In this document: in pieces, positions 26,800 through 35,812 of the stretch
Position numbering within the stretch: the stretch's first letter is position 1
Layout of the letters: every line of letters starts with the position of its first letter
Origin: Caballeronia ptereochthonis
GTDB taxonomy: Bacteria; Pseudomonadota; Gammaproteobacteria; Burkholderiales; Burkholderiaceae
Direction: 5' to 3'
Assembly: GCF_001545075.1 (NCBI RefSeq)
Contig: NZ_FCOB02000024.1
Coordinates: 1-64,000 of the forward strand
Length of the DNA stretch: 64,000 nucleotides
Made by a program: the position numbers and the translations under genes
The notes under the pieces: model-generated
The model's input: only the letters and a program-made list of their open reading frames with translations
Told to the model about the DNA's origin: nothing
The model's database searches: none

Positions 26800-28128
26800 T
26801 TAAAGGGTTGCGGTGGACGTCTCTTCGCGCTTGCCGGCTTGTTGCCCGTACGTGCGCTCGACGTAGTCGCTGACGATTTGCTGGAATTCCTCGGCGATGC
26901 GCTCGCCGCGCAGCGTCTTCACCTTCACGCCGTCGATGAACACGGGCGCCGCCGGATTCTCGCCCGAGCCCGGCAGGCTGATGCCGATGTTCGCGTGCTT
27001 CGATTCACCCGGCCCGTTGACGATGCAGCCCATCACCGCGACGTGCATCTTTTCGACGCCGGGGTACCGGTCGCGCCAGTCAGGCATCGAGCGGCGCAGA
27101 TAAGTCTGGATCTGCGACGCGAGCTCCTGGAACAGCGTGCTCGTCGTGCGGCCGCATCCGGGGCACGCGATGACCATCGGCGTGAACGAGCGCAGGCCCA
27201 TCGTCTGCAGGATTTCCTGGCCGACGACGACTTCGCCCGTGCGCGCGCCGCCCGGTTCGGGCGTGAGCGAGATGCGAATGGTGTCGCCGATGCCTTCCTG
27301 CAACAGCACCGACAGCGCCGCCGTGGAGGCCACGATGCCCTTCGAGCCCATACCCGCTTCCGTCAAGCCGAGATGCAGCGCGAAGCTGCAGCGCTTCGCG
27401 AGCTCGCGATACACCGCGATCAGGTCCTGCACGCCGCTCACCTTGCACGACAGAATGATCTTGTCGCGGCCGAGACCAAGTTCGACAGCACGTTCCGCCG
27501 AGCCGATCGCCGATTGGATCAGCGCCTCGTACATCACGCTTTGCAATTCCCACGGGGTCGAGCGCGCGGCGTTCTCGTCCATCATGCGCGCGAGCAGGTC
27601 CTGATCGAGACTGCCCCAGTTCACGCCGATGCGCACGGGCTTGTCGTACTTGATCGCGGCTTCGATCATCTGCGCGAACTGCGTGTCGCGCTTCGCGCCC
27701 TGTCCGACGTTGCCCGGGTTGATGCGGTACTTCGACAGCGCTTCGGCGCAGCCCGGATAGTCGCGCAGCAGCAGATGGCCGTTGTAATGGAAGTCGCCGA
27801 CGAGCGGCACGGTCACGCCCATGCGGTCGAGCTGCTCGCGGATATGCGGCACGGCGGCCGCCGCTTCCGGCGTGTTCACCGTGATGCGCACGAGCTCCGA
27901 ACCGGCCTGCGCCAGTTCCTTGATCTGGATGGCGGTGCCGATCGCGTCGGCGGTGTCGGTGTTGGTCATCGACTGCACGCGCACGGGCGCGTCGCCGCCG
28001 ATCGTCACGAGCTGGCCGCCCCAGCGCACGTCGACCGCATGCGAGGCGCGACGCTGCAACGGACCGCCGAAGACCGGCTCGGTCGAACAAATCTTGCTGC
28101 TGATCAGGGATTGAGCTTGGGATTGCAT
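26800..28128 (-). CDS. ispG: 4-hydroxy-3-methylbut-2-en-1-yl diphosphate synthase (flavodoxin) IspG
   Basis: A 442-residue iron-sulfur enzyme of the MEP isoprenoid pathway; it converts methylerythritol cyclodiphosphate to HMBPP. The conserved core VRVQSMTNTDT is near the N-terminus. The cluster cysteines are visible as ACPGCGRTTST and MGCIVNGPGE. The start MQSQAQSLISSK (28128) was preferred to the ATG 16 codons upstream, which adds a non-conserved stretch and has no better ribosome-binding site. It lies between rodZ and hisS, as in most proteobacteria. Confidence 0.95.
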   Translation of the reverse strand: MQSQAQSLISSKICSTEPVFGGPLQRRASHAVDVRWGGQLVTIGGDAPVRVQSMTNTDTADAIGTAIQIKELAQAGSELVRITVNTPEAAAAVPHIREQLDRMGVTVPLVGDFHYNGHLLLRDYPGCAEALSKYRINPGNVGQGAKRDTQFAQMIEAAIKYDKPVRIGVNWGSLDQDLLARMMDENAARSTPWELQSVMYEALIQSAIGSAERAVELGLGRDKIILSCKVSGVQDLIAVYRELAKRCSFALHLGLTEAGMGSKGIVASTAALSVLLQEGIGDTIRISLTPEPGGARTGEVVVGQEILQTMGLRSFTPMVIACPGCGRTTSTLFQELASQIQTYLRRSMPDWRDRYPGVEKMHVAVMGCIVNGPGESKHANIGISLPGSGENPAAPVFIDGVKVKTLRGERIAEEFQQIVSDYVERTYGQQAGKREETSTATL

Positions 28129-28262
28129 CGAAAAACCCTTTGGCAACCTGGGCGCCCTCGAGGCGGCGAGTTGCATGGTTGAAACTTCAAACGGGCGTCA
28201 CGGCGTAAACCGCGACGCCCCTGAATCGTCCGTCGCGCACAGGATCAGTCGGCCTCGCGCCC

Positions 28263-29375
28263 TCAGGGCAACGAAAGACGCGCGACGTTTCCGCGTGCGG
28301 ATGAATACCGCTTGGCGTCGACCGGTTCGTCATCGACCGACAGCGACTCGACGCCTTTCACGTTGCCGACAGTCACCTTGAACGGCGCCTCGCCTTCCAC
28401 GCGCTGCGTGTTGCCGGCGCGCACGAGCCCGGAGTACAACTCCTTGCCGTCCTTGCCGCGCACGCTGAACCAGCTATCTTCCTTCACTTTCAATTCGACC
28501 GCGCTCGAGCCGCTGCCCGCCACGGCCGGCGCCGATGCTCCCGCCGCCACTGCCGCCACTGCCGCTGCCGACGCGGCCTTCGCCGCGGAAGCCGGCGCAG
28601 CGCCCGGGACCTGGACCGCGGAAAGCGTCGACGACGAGGCCGGCAGCGCGTTCGTGCCGAGCGGACGCGGCATCGGCTGCTCGCCGGGCGCGGCCGCCAC
28701 TTCCGGCAGCGACGCTTCGCCGGTGTTCGCCGCAGCCGCTTCGTCAGGCGTCGCCACCGACGAAGCCGCGAGCGTTTCGTTCGATTCCGGCCTCGACGAG
28801 GTGCCCACACCCGTGCTCGCCTTCAGACGCGCGAGCCAGTTGCTCGAATCGCCGCCGGTGTGCCACATCACGAGCGCCACCAGCACGACGATGATCGCCA
28901 GGACACCCCACATCCACGAGCGCCGGCGGCCCGACGAATTGCCGAGCGGCACCGAGACGCGCCCGCGCGGCAGGCCCGCGCCCGCCGACGCCGGCACTTT
29001 CAGATTGACCTCGACACCGCCGCCCTCGCGCCGGAATGCCTGCGTGAAGGGCGCGGGATCCGCGCCGAGGATTTTCGCGTAGCTGCGCACGATGCCCGCC
29101 GCGAACGTGCGATCGGGCAACTGGCTGATATCGCCCGCTTCGAGCGCGAGCAGCTTCGCCGGCGACACCTTGAGGCGCGCGGAAACGTCGTCGATCGACC
29201 ATGCTTTCGCCTGCCGGAGCTGCGCGAGACGCGCGCCGACAGCCTGAAGCGAGTCCAGGGACCCCAACTGGCTCGCATTCGATGCCGCCCCTTCCGCACC
29301 GGGCTGTCCGTCGTGACCGTCGGACCGGTTGCCGGTGTGACTGCCGAAAGGCGTCGGGTGTTGCGGCTCACTCAT
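28263..29375 (-). CDS. rodZ: RodZ-like cytoskeletal/transmembrane helix-turn-helix protein
   Basis: A 370-residue protein built like RodZ: a cytoplasmic Cro-type helix-turn-helix (about residues 44-110, GARLAQLRQAKAWSIDDVS), a basic stretch, one membrane helix at 153-171, a long Ala-rich periplasmic linker and a C-terminal DUF4115 beta domain (VELKVKEDSWFSVRGKDG). RodZ links MreB to the cell-wall elongation machinery. The HTH is thought to bind MreB rather than DNA. Its place between rlmN and ispG is the conserved context. Confidence 0.9.
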   Translation of the reverse strand: MSEPQHPTPFGSHTGNRSDGHDGQPGAEGAASNASQLGSLDSLQAVGARLAQLRQAKAWSIDDVSARLKVSPAKLLALEAGDISQLPDRTFAAGIVRSYAKILGADPAPFTQAFRREGGGVEVNLKVPASAGAGLPRGRVSVPLGNSSGRRRSWMWGVLAIIVVLVALVMWHTGGDSSNWLARLKASTGVGTSSRPESNETLAASSVATPDEAAAANTGEASLPEVAAAPGEQPMPRPLGTNALPASSSTLSAVQVPGAAPASAAKAASAAAVAAVAAGASAPAVAGSGSSAVELKVKEDSWFSVRGKDGKELYSGLVRAGNTQRVEGEAPFKVTVGNVKGVESLSVDDEPVDAKRYSSARGNVARLSLP

Positions 29376-29559
29376 GCCAAATTCCTCGCATCGATTCTTT
29401 TATATGGCGCTGCCATATCGCCCGGTTCAAAAAACACCTGCACGATACAACTCCGGCACCATTGCAGACCGCTTTATAACAAAATGTTCGGCTTTAGGTG
29501 ATTCCATGGGCCGCTTAAGGGGCATGGACTTGCGCCTGCCTTGCGACTATCGGCGGCCG

Positions 29560-30702
29560 TCAGACCGCACGCACGTCGATCACCTTGTTTCCCGCACGGC
29601 TCATGCGCTCCGCGAGACGCGTGCGGTCCTGCACGGCGCCCGCGAGCTGGCCGCACGCGGCGTCGATGTCGTCGCCGCGCGTCTTGCGCACGGTCGTCAC
29701 GATGCCCGCGTCGATCAGCACTTGCGCGAAACGCTTGATCTGCTCGTTCTTCGAGCGCGTCAGCCCCGACTCCGGGAACGGATTGAACGGGATGAGGTTG
29801 AACTTGCACGGCACGTCGCGCGTCACGGCGAGCAGTTCGCGCGCGTGCGCCTCCGTGTCGTTCACGCCGTCGAGCATGCAATATTCGAACGTGATGAAAT
29901 CGCGCGGCGCGACTTTCAGATAGCGCTGGCACGCCGCCATCAGTTCGCGCAGCGGGTACTTCTTGTTGAGCGGGACCAGCATGTCGCGCAACGGGTCGTT
30001 CGGCGCGTGCAGCGAGACCGCGAGCGCCACGGGCAGGTCCGCCGCGAGCCGGTCCATCATCGGCACCACGCCGGAGGTGGACAGCGTCACCCGCCGGCGC
30101 GACAGGCCGTAGGCGTTGTCGTCGAGCATCAGGCGCATGGCCGGCACGACGGCGTCGTAATTGAGCATCGGCTCGCCCATGCCCATCATCACCACGTTCG
30201 TGACGACGCGCTCGCCCTTGCCCGGACCGCCGACGTCGCGCCCGAGAGACTTGCGCAGCGCGAACTCCGCCATGCGCAACTGGCCGATGATCTCGCCCGT
30301 CGTCAGATTGCGTGAAAAGCCCTGCTTGCCGGTAGAACAAAAACGGCAGTTCACCGCGCACCCCGCCTGCGACGACACGCACAGCGTGCCGCGCGTCTCT
30401 TCGGGGATGAACACGGTCTCGACCGCGTTGCCGTTGCCGACGTCGATCAGCCACTTGCGGGTGCCGTCGGAGGAAACGTGATCGCTGATGATGTCGGGCA
30501 TCGCCATGTTGGCGCGGCCCTTGAGTTTTTCGCGCAGCGATTTCGCGAGATCCGTCATGCCGTCGAAGTCTTCGGCGCCGTACTGATGGATCCAGCGCTG
30601 CAATTGCTTGGCGCGAAACGGCTTCTCGCCCAGGCTGTCGCAATACGCGACGAGCCCGGCGGCGTCGAGATCGAGAAGGTTGACGGTGGTGCTGCTCGTC
30701 AT
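29560..30702 (-). CDS. rlmN: Dual-specificity 23S rRNA/tRNA adenine-C2 methyltransferase RlmN
   Basis: A 380-residue radical SAM enzyme that methylates A2503 of 23S rRNA and A37 of some tRNAs. The cluster motif CAVNCRFC places the three cysteines near residues 115, 119 and 122. The C-terminal motif DIDAACGQLAG carries the second catalytic Cys of the family. The start MTSSTTVNLL is supported by AGGA eight bases upstream; the in-frame codons before it are not conserved. It lies 156 bp downstream of ndk. Confidence 0.96.
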   Translation of the reverse strand: MTSSTTVNLLDLDAAGLVAYCDSLGEKPFRAKQLQRWIHQYGAEDFDGMTDLAKSLREKLKGRANMAMPDIISDHVSSDGTRKWLIDVGNGNAVETVFIPEETRGTLCVSSQAGCAVNCRFCSTGKQGFSRNLTTGEIIGQLRMAEFALRKSLGRDVGGPGKGERVVTNVVMMGMGEPMLNYDAVVPAMRLMLDDNAYGLSRRRVTLSTSGVVPMMDRLAADLPVALAVSLHAPNDPLRDMLVPLNKKYPLRELMAACQRYLKVAPRDFITFEYCMLDGVNDTEAHARELLAVTRDVPCKFNLIPFNPFPESGLTRSKNEQIKRFAQVLIDAGIVTTVRKTRGDDIDAACGQLAGAVQDRTRLAERMSRAGNKVIDVRAV

Positions 30703-30858
30703 GTCGAGTCCTGCCATTTCAGATTGCGAAGTCCGGAGCATGATGTCCGGGACCGTTCGCGCCAATTCCTGCCTGTACTGCCGATGCGGCCATTCCTGCG
30801 TTGCGGCGCGATGCCCGCGACGGCCTTCGATGAGCCGGCGCGGCAATCAACGCTTCGA

Positions 30859-31284
30859 TCAGCGCGAGTAGACGTTCACTTCCGGGAAGAAGAACGCGAC
30901 TTCCTGGCGCGCCGTTTCCGGAGCGTCCGAGCCGTGCACGGCGTTTGCGTCGATGCTGTCGGCGAAGTCGGCGCGGATCGTGCCCTTGTCAGCCTTCTTC
31001 GGATCGGTCGCGCCCATCAGGTCGCGGTTCTTGGCGATCGCGTTCTCGCCTTCCAGCACTTGAATCACGACCGGGCCCGAAATCATGAATTCCACGAGGT
31101 CCTTGAAGAACGGACGCGCGGCGTGCACGGCGTAGAACTTTTCCGCGTCGGCGCGCGACAGATGAACCATGCGCGACGCAATGATCTTGAGACCTGCGTT
31201 CTCGAAACGGCTGTAGATCTGGCCGATAACGTTCTTTGCAACTGCATCCGGCTTAATAATCGACAGGGTGCGCTCGATCGCCAT
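30859..31284 (-). CDS. ndk: Nucleoside diphosphate kinase
   Basis: A 141-residue enzyme that equilibrates nucleoside di- and triphosphates. The family start AIERTLSIIKPDAV and the active-site motif NAVHGSDAPE with the phospho-accepting His117 are present. GGAG lies six bases before the ATG, which excludes the in-frame TTG four codons upstream. It begins the ndk-rlmN-rodZ-ispG-hisS run. Confidence 0.98.
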   Translation of the reverse strand: MAIERTLSIIKPDAVAKNVIGQIYSRFENAGLKIIASRMVHLSRADAEKFYAVHAARPFFKDLVEFMISGPVVIQVLEGENAIAKNRDLMGATDPKKADKGTIRADFADSIDANAVHGSDAPETARQEVAFFFPEVNVYSR

Positions 31285-31331
31285 GAAAAACTCCAAAAAA
31301 TGAACGGTTTACGGATTAAAACGAATCGACA

Positions 31332-31340
31332 ATTGTAGCA
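31332..31340 (-). promoter_or_regulatory. Extended -10 promoter of ndk
   Basis: TGC-TACAAT on the minus strand: an extended -10 element with five of six matches, about 50 bp before the ndk ATG. No strong -35 is visible. The 338-bp ndk/BI-1 divergent gap otherwise shows no gene I can support. Confidence 0.55.
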
Positions 31341-31622
31341 CGAAGCAAGGTATGATTGCGATTGAAACCTTACGTCGCCGTAAGAATCAAAGCCAGCGAG
31401 GACTTGACCGCAGCCATGCCGGAACCGACCTTTCGGGCTATTGAATTCGGCGCGCGTCGGGGCCATATTGGAGCCAAACGCCGCATTGCAACCCGAGGTG
31501 CGCGACGCGGACGATGCACCAACCTGGTCCTAATACTGGCTTAAGTCCGCGCACCTTATCATTCCTGTATGACGGATGTCGCGGGAAGACCGAACGACAG
31601 ACAATTGGAGCAAGGAGAAACC

Positions 31623-32321
31623 ATGAACGAATCACCCTACGGCTTTGGCCGCAACGGCAGCATCACCTCGGTCGAGGTGCGCAACCGCGTGCTGCGCAAT
31701 ACCTACTGGCTGCTGGCGCTCTCGATGGTGCCGACGGTGCTCGGCGCGTGGGTCGGCGTCGCGACGGGCTTCTCGCTGTTCGCGGCGTCCAGCCCGGCGA
31801 TGAGCTTCATCGCCTTCCTCGCGATCGCGTTCGGCTTCATGTTCGCCATCGAGAAGACGAAGAACAGCGGGATCGGCGTCGCCGTCCTGCTCGGCTTCAC
31901 GTTCTTCATGGGCCTGATGCTCTCGCGTCTGCTGAGCTTCATCCTCGGCTTCTCGAACGGCCCGCAGCTGATCATGATGGCGTTCGGCGGCACCGGCGTG
32001 ATCTTCGCCGCCATGGCGACCATCGCGACGGTCAGCAAGCGCGATTTCTCGGGCCTCGGCAAGTTCCTGTTCATGGGCGTGATCGTCATTCTGCTGGCGG
32101 CATTCGCGAACATCTTCCTGCAACTGCCGGCGCTCATGCTGACGATCTCCGTGCTCGCCATCGTGATCTTCTCGGCGTACATGCTGTTCGACGTGCAGCG
32201 CGTGGTGAACGGCGGCGAGACGAATTACATCAGCGCGACGCTCGCGATCTATCTCGACCTGTACAACGTGTTCACGAACCTGCTGGCGCTGCTCGGCATT
32301 TTCGGCGGCAACCGGAACTGA
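31623..32321 (+). CDS. Bax inhibitor-1 (BI-1/YccA) family membrane protein
   Basis: A 232-residue protein with about seven membrane segments and the BI-1 family end FDVQRVVNGGETNYISATLAI. Bacterial relatives include YccA, which inhibits FtsH, and YetJ, a pH-sensitive calcium leak. The HflK-HflC proteins that modulate FtsH are also in this window but not adjacent. The start MNESPYGFGRNG is decided by AAGGAG six to seven bases upstream. It ends at a bidirectional terminator. Confidence 0.9.
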   Translation: MNESPYGFGRNGSITSVEVRNRVLRNTYWLLALSMVPTVLGAWVGVATGFSLFAASSPAMSFIAFLAIAFGFMFAIEKTKNSGIGVAVLLGFTFFMGLMLSRLLSFILGFSNGPQLIMMAFGGTGVIFAAMATIATVSKRDFSGLGKFLFMGVIVILLAAFANIFLQLPALMLTISVLAIVIFSAYMLFDVQRVVNGGETNYISATLAIYLDLYNVFTNLLALLGIFGGNRN

Positions 32322-32343
32322 CCGGGTTTCACGCAACCGCAAC

Positions 32344-32373
32344 AAAAAAACCGGCTTTCGAGCCGGTTTTTTT
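32344..32373. terminator. Bidirectional intrinsic terminator between the BI-1 gene and rlmD
   Basis: The stem ACCGGCT-TTCG-AGCCGGT is flanked by seven A on the left and seven T on the right, so it works in both directions. It lies 22 bp after the BI-1 stop and 27 bp before the rlmD stop. Confidence 0.93.
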
Positions 32374-32399
32374 GCGACTGCAGAAAACGAAATCGCGTG

Positions 32400-33815
32400 T
32401 CAGCCGCGCTCGAACAAGGCGATCGATTCGACGTGCGACGTGTGGGGGAACATGTTCACCACACCCGCGCCCTTCATCCGGTAGCCGGCTTCGTGCACGA
32501 GCAGGCCCGCGTCGCGCGCGAGCGTCGCGGGATTGCACGACACGTAGACGATGCGCTTCGGCAGCGGCCCGTCGCCGCTTTGCGCGATGTCGGCGAGCGC
32601 CTTCGACACCGCGAGCGCGCCTTCGCGCGGCGGATCGATCAGGAACTTGTCGAAGTGGCCGAGCGCGCGCAGATCGTCGGCGGTGACTTCGAAGAGATTG
32701 CGGCACGCGAACGACACGTGTCCGTCGACGCCATTGGCCCGGGCGTTCTCCAGCGCGCGCGCGGTCAGCGCCTCGCTGCCTTCGATGCCCACCACTTCGC
32801 GCGACACCCGCGCGAGCGGCAACGTGAAGTTGCCGATCCCGCAGAACAGATCGAGCACGCGATCCGACTTCTCCGGCGCGAGCAGGCTGAGCGCCCGGCT
32901 CACCAGCACGCGATTGATCTGGTGATTCACCTGCGTGAAATCGGTCGGCTTGAAGGGCATGCGGATATCGAATTCCGGCAGCGTGTAAGCCAGCTCGCGA
33001 TCGAGCGGATAGAACGGGTAGACCGTATCCGGACCTTTCGGCTGCAGCCAGAACTGCACGTCGTGCTCGTCGGCGAAAGCGCGGATCAGCGCCTCGTCGG
33101 CTTCGGTCAGCGGCTCGAGGATGCGCAGCACGAGCGCGGTGACTTCCGAACCCACCGCCAGCTCGATCTGCGGCATGCGATCGCGAATCGACAGCCTCGC
33201 CACCAGATGGCGCAGCGGCACGAGCATCGCCGACACGTGCGGCGGCAGCACTTCGCAGCTCGTCATGTCCGCGACATAGCTGCTCTTGCGCTCGTGAAAG
33301 CCCACCAGCACGCCGCCCTTCTTCTCGACATGCCGCACGGTCAGGCGCGCGCGATAGCGATATCCCCACGACGGCCCGTGAATCGGCCGGAACATGGTTT
33401 CCGCGCGCAGCTTCGACAGATGCTGCAGGTTGTCCTCGAGCACGCGCTGCTTCACGGCGATCTGCGCACGCACGTCGAGATGCTGCATCGAGCAGCCGCC
33501 GCATGTGCCGAAATACCGGCACTTCGGCTTCGTGCGGGTCACGCTCTCGCGCAGCACGCTCACCACCTGCGCCTGCTCGAAGCTCGGCTTCTTGCGAAAG
33601 CTCGAATAGCTCACTCGTTCGCCCGGCAGCGCGCCCTCGACGAAGATGACCTTGCCCGGCTCGCCGTCCTCGTTGACCGTGCGGCCGACGCCGCGCGCTT
33701 CCATGTCGAGCGAATCGATTTCGAGCTCGGGCGCGACGAAGGTCGGATCGAGCGTGACGGATTTCGCCGGCGCGGCACGGCGGCGATGCGGAGTTTTTCG
33801 AGCGGCTTCAGACAC
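32400..33815 (-). CDS. rlmD: 23S rRNA (uracil(1939)-C(5))-methyltransferase RlmD
   Basis: A 471-residue SAM-dependent enzyme that makes m5U1939. The N-terminal TRAM domain is followed by iron-sulfur cysteines 99, 105 and 108 (CRYFGTCGGC), with a fourth likely in TSCEVLPP. The Rossmann methyltransferase domain has DLFCGIGNFTLPLAR and the catalytic motif YVSCNPATLARD. The first 20 residues are basic and not conserved. Confidence 0.96.
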   Translation of the reverse strand: MSEAARKTPHRRRAAPAKSVTLDPTFVAPELEIDSLDMEARGVGRTVNEDGEPGKVIFVEGALPGERVSYSSFRKKPSFEQAQVVSVLRESVTRTKPKCRYFGTCGGCSMQHLDVRAQIAVKQRVLEDNLQHLSKLRAETMFRPIHGPSWGYRYRARLTVRHVEKKGGVLVGFHERKSSYVADMTSCEVLPPHVSAMLVPLRHLVARLSIRDRMPQIELAVGSEVTALVLRILEPLTEADEALIRAFADEHDVQFWLQPKGPDTVYPFYPLDRELAYTLPEFDIRMPFKPTDFTQVNHQINRVLVSRALSLLAPEKSDRVLDLFCGIGNFTLPLARVSREVVGIEGSEALTARALENARANGVDGHVSFACRNLFEVTADDLRALGHFDKFLIDPPREGALAVSKALADIAQSGDGPLPKRIVYVSCNPATLARDAGLLVHEAGYRMKGAGVVNMFPHTSHVESIALFERG

Positions 33816-33874
33816 CTGCGTACTTCCTGGCTAACGAAATGGCGAAGGCGAGATTGTAGACGAACGTTACGCCT

Positions 33875-34651
33875 TCATTTGGCGAACGCCGCCAGATACT
33901 CGGCCCAATGCGGCGACGCTTCCTGCGCGAGCGCGTTCTTCACGAAGTTGATCTCGTCGGCGTACTCGTCGGGCGTGAGGCCGCCGCGCATCATCTGGAA
34001 ACGGCAGTACATGAGATACGTGTTGACGACATCGGTCTCACAATAGTTGCGGATTTCGTCGATGTGACCGTCGCAATACGCTTCCCAGACCTTGCCGCCG
34101 TCCATGCCGAGCTTGCCGGGAAAGCCGCACAGCTTCGCGAGCGCATCGAGCGGCGCGTTGGCGCGCGCCTGATACATCGCGAGCACGTCCATCAGGTCGA
34201 TGTGCCGCATGTGATAGCGGCTGATGTAATTGTTGAACTTGAACTCGCGATCTTCCTGGCCGAGATCCCAGTAGCGCGGCGCCGCGATGCCGTGCACCAG
34301 CGCACGGTAGTGGAGCACGGGCAGATCGAAGCCGCCGCCGTTCCATGAAACGAGCTGCGGCGTGTACTTCTCGATCACGCGATAGAACGACTGGATGAGC
34401 GCCGCCTCGCCGTCGTCCGGCGTGCCGAGCGAGCGCACGCGAAAGCCGTTGTTGTCACGAAACACGCAGGAGATCGCCGCCACGCGCTGCAGGTGATGCG
34501 GCAGAAAGTCGTTGCCGACGCGCTCGCGGCGCGCGGCGAACGCATGTTCGGCGACTTCGTGGTCGGAGAGATCGTCGGGCAAATCTTCGAGACGGCGAAT
34601 GCCGTCGACATCGGGGATCGTCTCGATGTCGAAAACGAGAATCGGTGTCAT
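33875..34651 (-). CDS. PolB-like DEDD 3'-5' exonuclease
   Basis: A 258-residue exonuclease of the predicted PolB-like group. The three exonuclease motifs are visible: FDIETIPD (Exo I, near the N-terminus), WNGGGFDLPVL (Exo II) and YCETDVVNTYLMY (Exo III, Tyr-type). It has no polymerase domain, so it is a stand-alone nuclease; substrate and role are unknown. It lies between rlmD (59 bp) and rpoS (51 bp) on the same strand. Confidence 0.88.
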   Translation of the reverse strand: MTPILVFDIETIPDVDGIRRLEDLPDDLSDHEVAEHAFAARRERVGNDFLPHHLQRVAAISCVFRDNNGFRVRSLGTPDDGEAALIQSFYRVIEKYTPQLVSWNGGGFDLPVLHYRALVHGIAAPRYWDLGQEDREFKFNNYISRYHMRHIDLMDVLAMYQARANAPLDALAKLCGFPGKLGMDGGKVWEAYCDGHIDEIRNYCETDVVNTYLMYCRFQMMRGGLTPDEYADEINFVKNALAQEASPHWAEYLAAFAK

Positions 34652-34702
34652 TGAATCCTGGAACGCGACGCCCTCGCGGGCGCCGCTTCGTGCATGGGAG
34701 CG

Positions 34703-35800
34703 TTAAAGCACGGCGTCCTTGCGAACGCCGTTGGAGGCGAAAAAGCGCTTGAGCCGCACGAGCGCCTCCTGCTGGATCTGGCGCACGCGCTCGCGCGTGA
34801 GGCCCATTTCGTCGGCGAGCTCTTCGAGCGTCGCCGGTTCGATGTGGTTCAGCCCGAAGCGCCGTTCGATCACGTGCCGGTGCTTGTCGGACAGACGCGA
34901 CAGCCACAGCCGCGTGAGCGATTCGAGCTCGCGGTGCTGCACTTCGGCATCGGGCGACTGGCTCTGATCGTCGGAAAGCAGATCGAGCAGGCTGCTGCCG
35001 GGATCGAGGTCGAGCGGCGCGTCGAGCGAAGCGGTGTGTTCGTTGAGCGCGAGGATGTCGGTGACTTCCTCGGGCGTCTTGCCGGTGAGATACGCGATGT
35101 CGTCGATGCTCGCATCGCGGCGCTCGGGCGCGACGGCGTCGTTCGAATTGGCGGAATTTCTTTCCAGATGCCGCTTGGCGCGCAACACCTGATTGAGTTC
35201 GCGGATCACATGCACCGGCAGGCGCACCGTGCGCGCCTGATTCATGATCGCGCGTTCGATGCTCTGGCGGATCCACCAGGTGGCGTAAGTCGAAAAACGA
35301 AAGCCGCGCGTCGGATCGAATTTCTCGATGGCGTGCATGAGCCCGAGATTGCCTTCCTCGATCAGATCGAGCAGCGGCACGCCGCGGTTCAGATATCCCT
35401 TCGCAATGCTCACGACGAGCCGCAGATTGCGCTCGATCATCACCTGGCGCGCCTCGAATTCGCCCGCCTTGGCGAGCCGCGAATAGCGCTGCTCTTCCTC
35501 GACGGTAAGCAGCGGCTTCACGCTGATGCGGTTCAGGTAATGCTGAATAGTATCGGCCGTGAGTTCGGCCTGCAAAAGCGAGCGGAAATCGTCGGCGTCC
35601 GGCGCGGAATCGTTTGCGCCTTCGCTCGCTTCTTCACCATCCTTGCCCCGACTGCCGCCTTCTTCGCCGGCATCGATTTCGACATCGACGTTCTCGATCT
35701 CGTCGTCATGGGTCGAAGCACCGTCTTCCACCGACACTTGCAAAGGTCGGCTGATCGTCTCAGTCTCGGCTTGCGGCAGGCGGCGCTTCGTTTTTGGCAT
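34703..35800 (-). CDS. rpoS: RNA polymerase sigma factor RpoS
   Basis: A 365-residue stationary-phase and stress sigma factor. After an acidic, non-conserved N-terminus of about 80 residues come region 1.2 (TADTIQHYLNRISVKPLLT), region 2 (GNLGLMHAIEKFDPTRGFRFSTYATWWI), region 3 and region 4 with LTRERVRQIQQEAL. The gene starts 12 bp after nlpD and no good Shine-Dalgarno is seen. In the family, rpoS promoters often lie within nlpD; I could not pick one out. No hairpin terminator is visible downstream. Confidence 0.96.
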   Translation of the reverse strand: MPKTKRRLPQAETETISRPLQVSVEDGASTHDDEIENVDVEIDAGEEGGSRGKDGEEASEGANDSAPDADDFRSLLQAELTADTIQHYLNRISVKPLLTVEEEQRYSRLAKAGEFEARQVMIERNLRLVVSIAKGYLNRGVPLLDLIEEGNLGLMHAIEKFDPTRGFRFSTYATWWIRQSIERAIMNQARTVRLPVHVIRELNQVLRAKRHLERNSANSNDAVAPERRDASIDDIAYLTGKTPEEVTDILALNEHTASLDAPLDLDPGSSLLDLLSDDQSQSPDAEVQHRELESLTRLWLSRLSDKHRHVIERRFGLNHIEPATLEELADEMGLTRERVRQIQQEALVRLKRFFASNGVRKDAVL

Positions 35801-35812
35801 GATGGTTTCGCT

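Noticed and set aside
31356..31544. A 62-codon plus-strand frame in the gap between ndk and the BI-1 gene
   Set aside because: No Shine-Dalgarno, basic low-information composition; more likely promoter and leader DNA.
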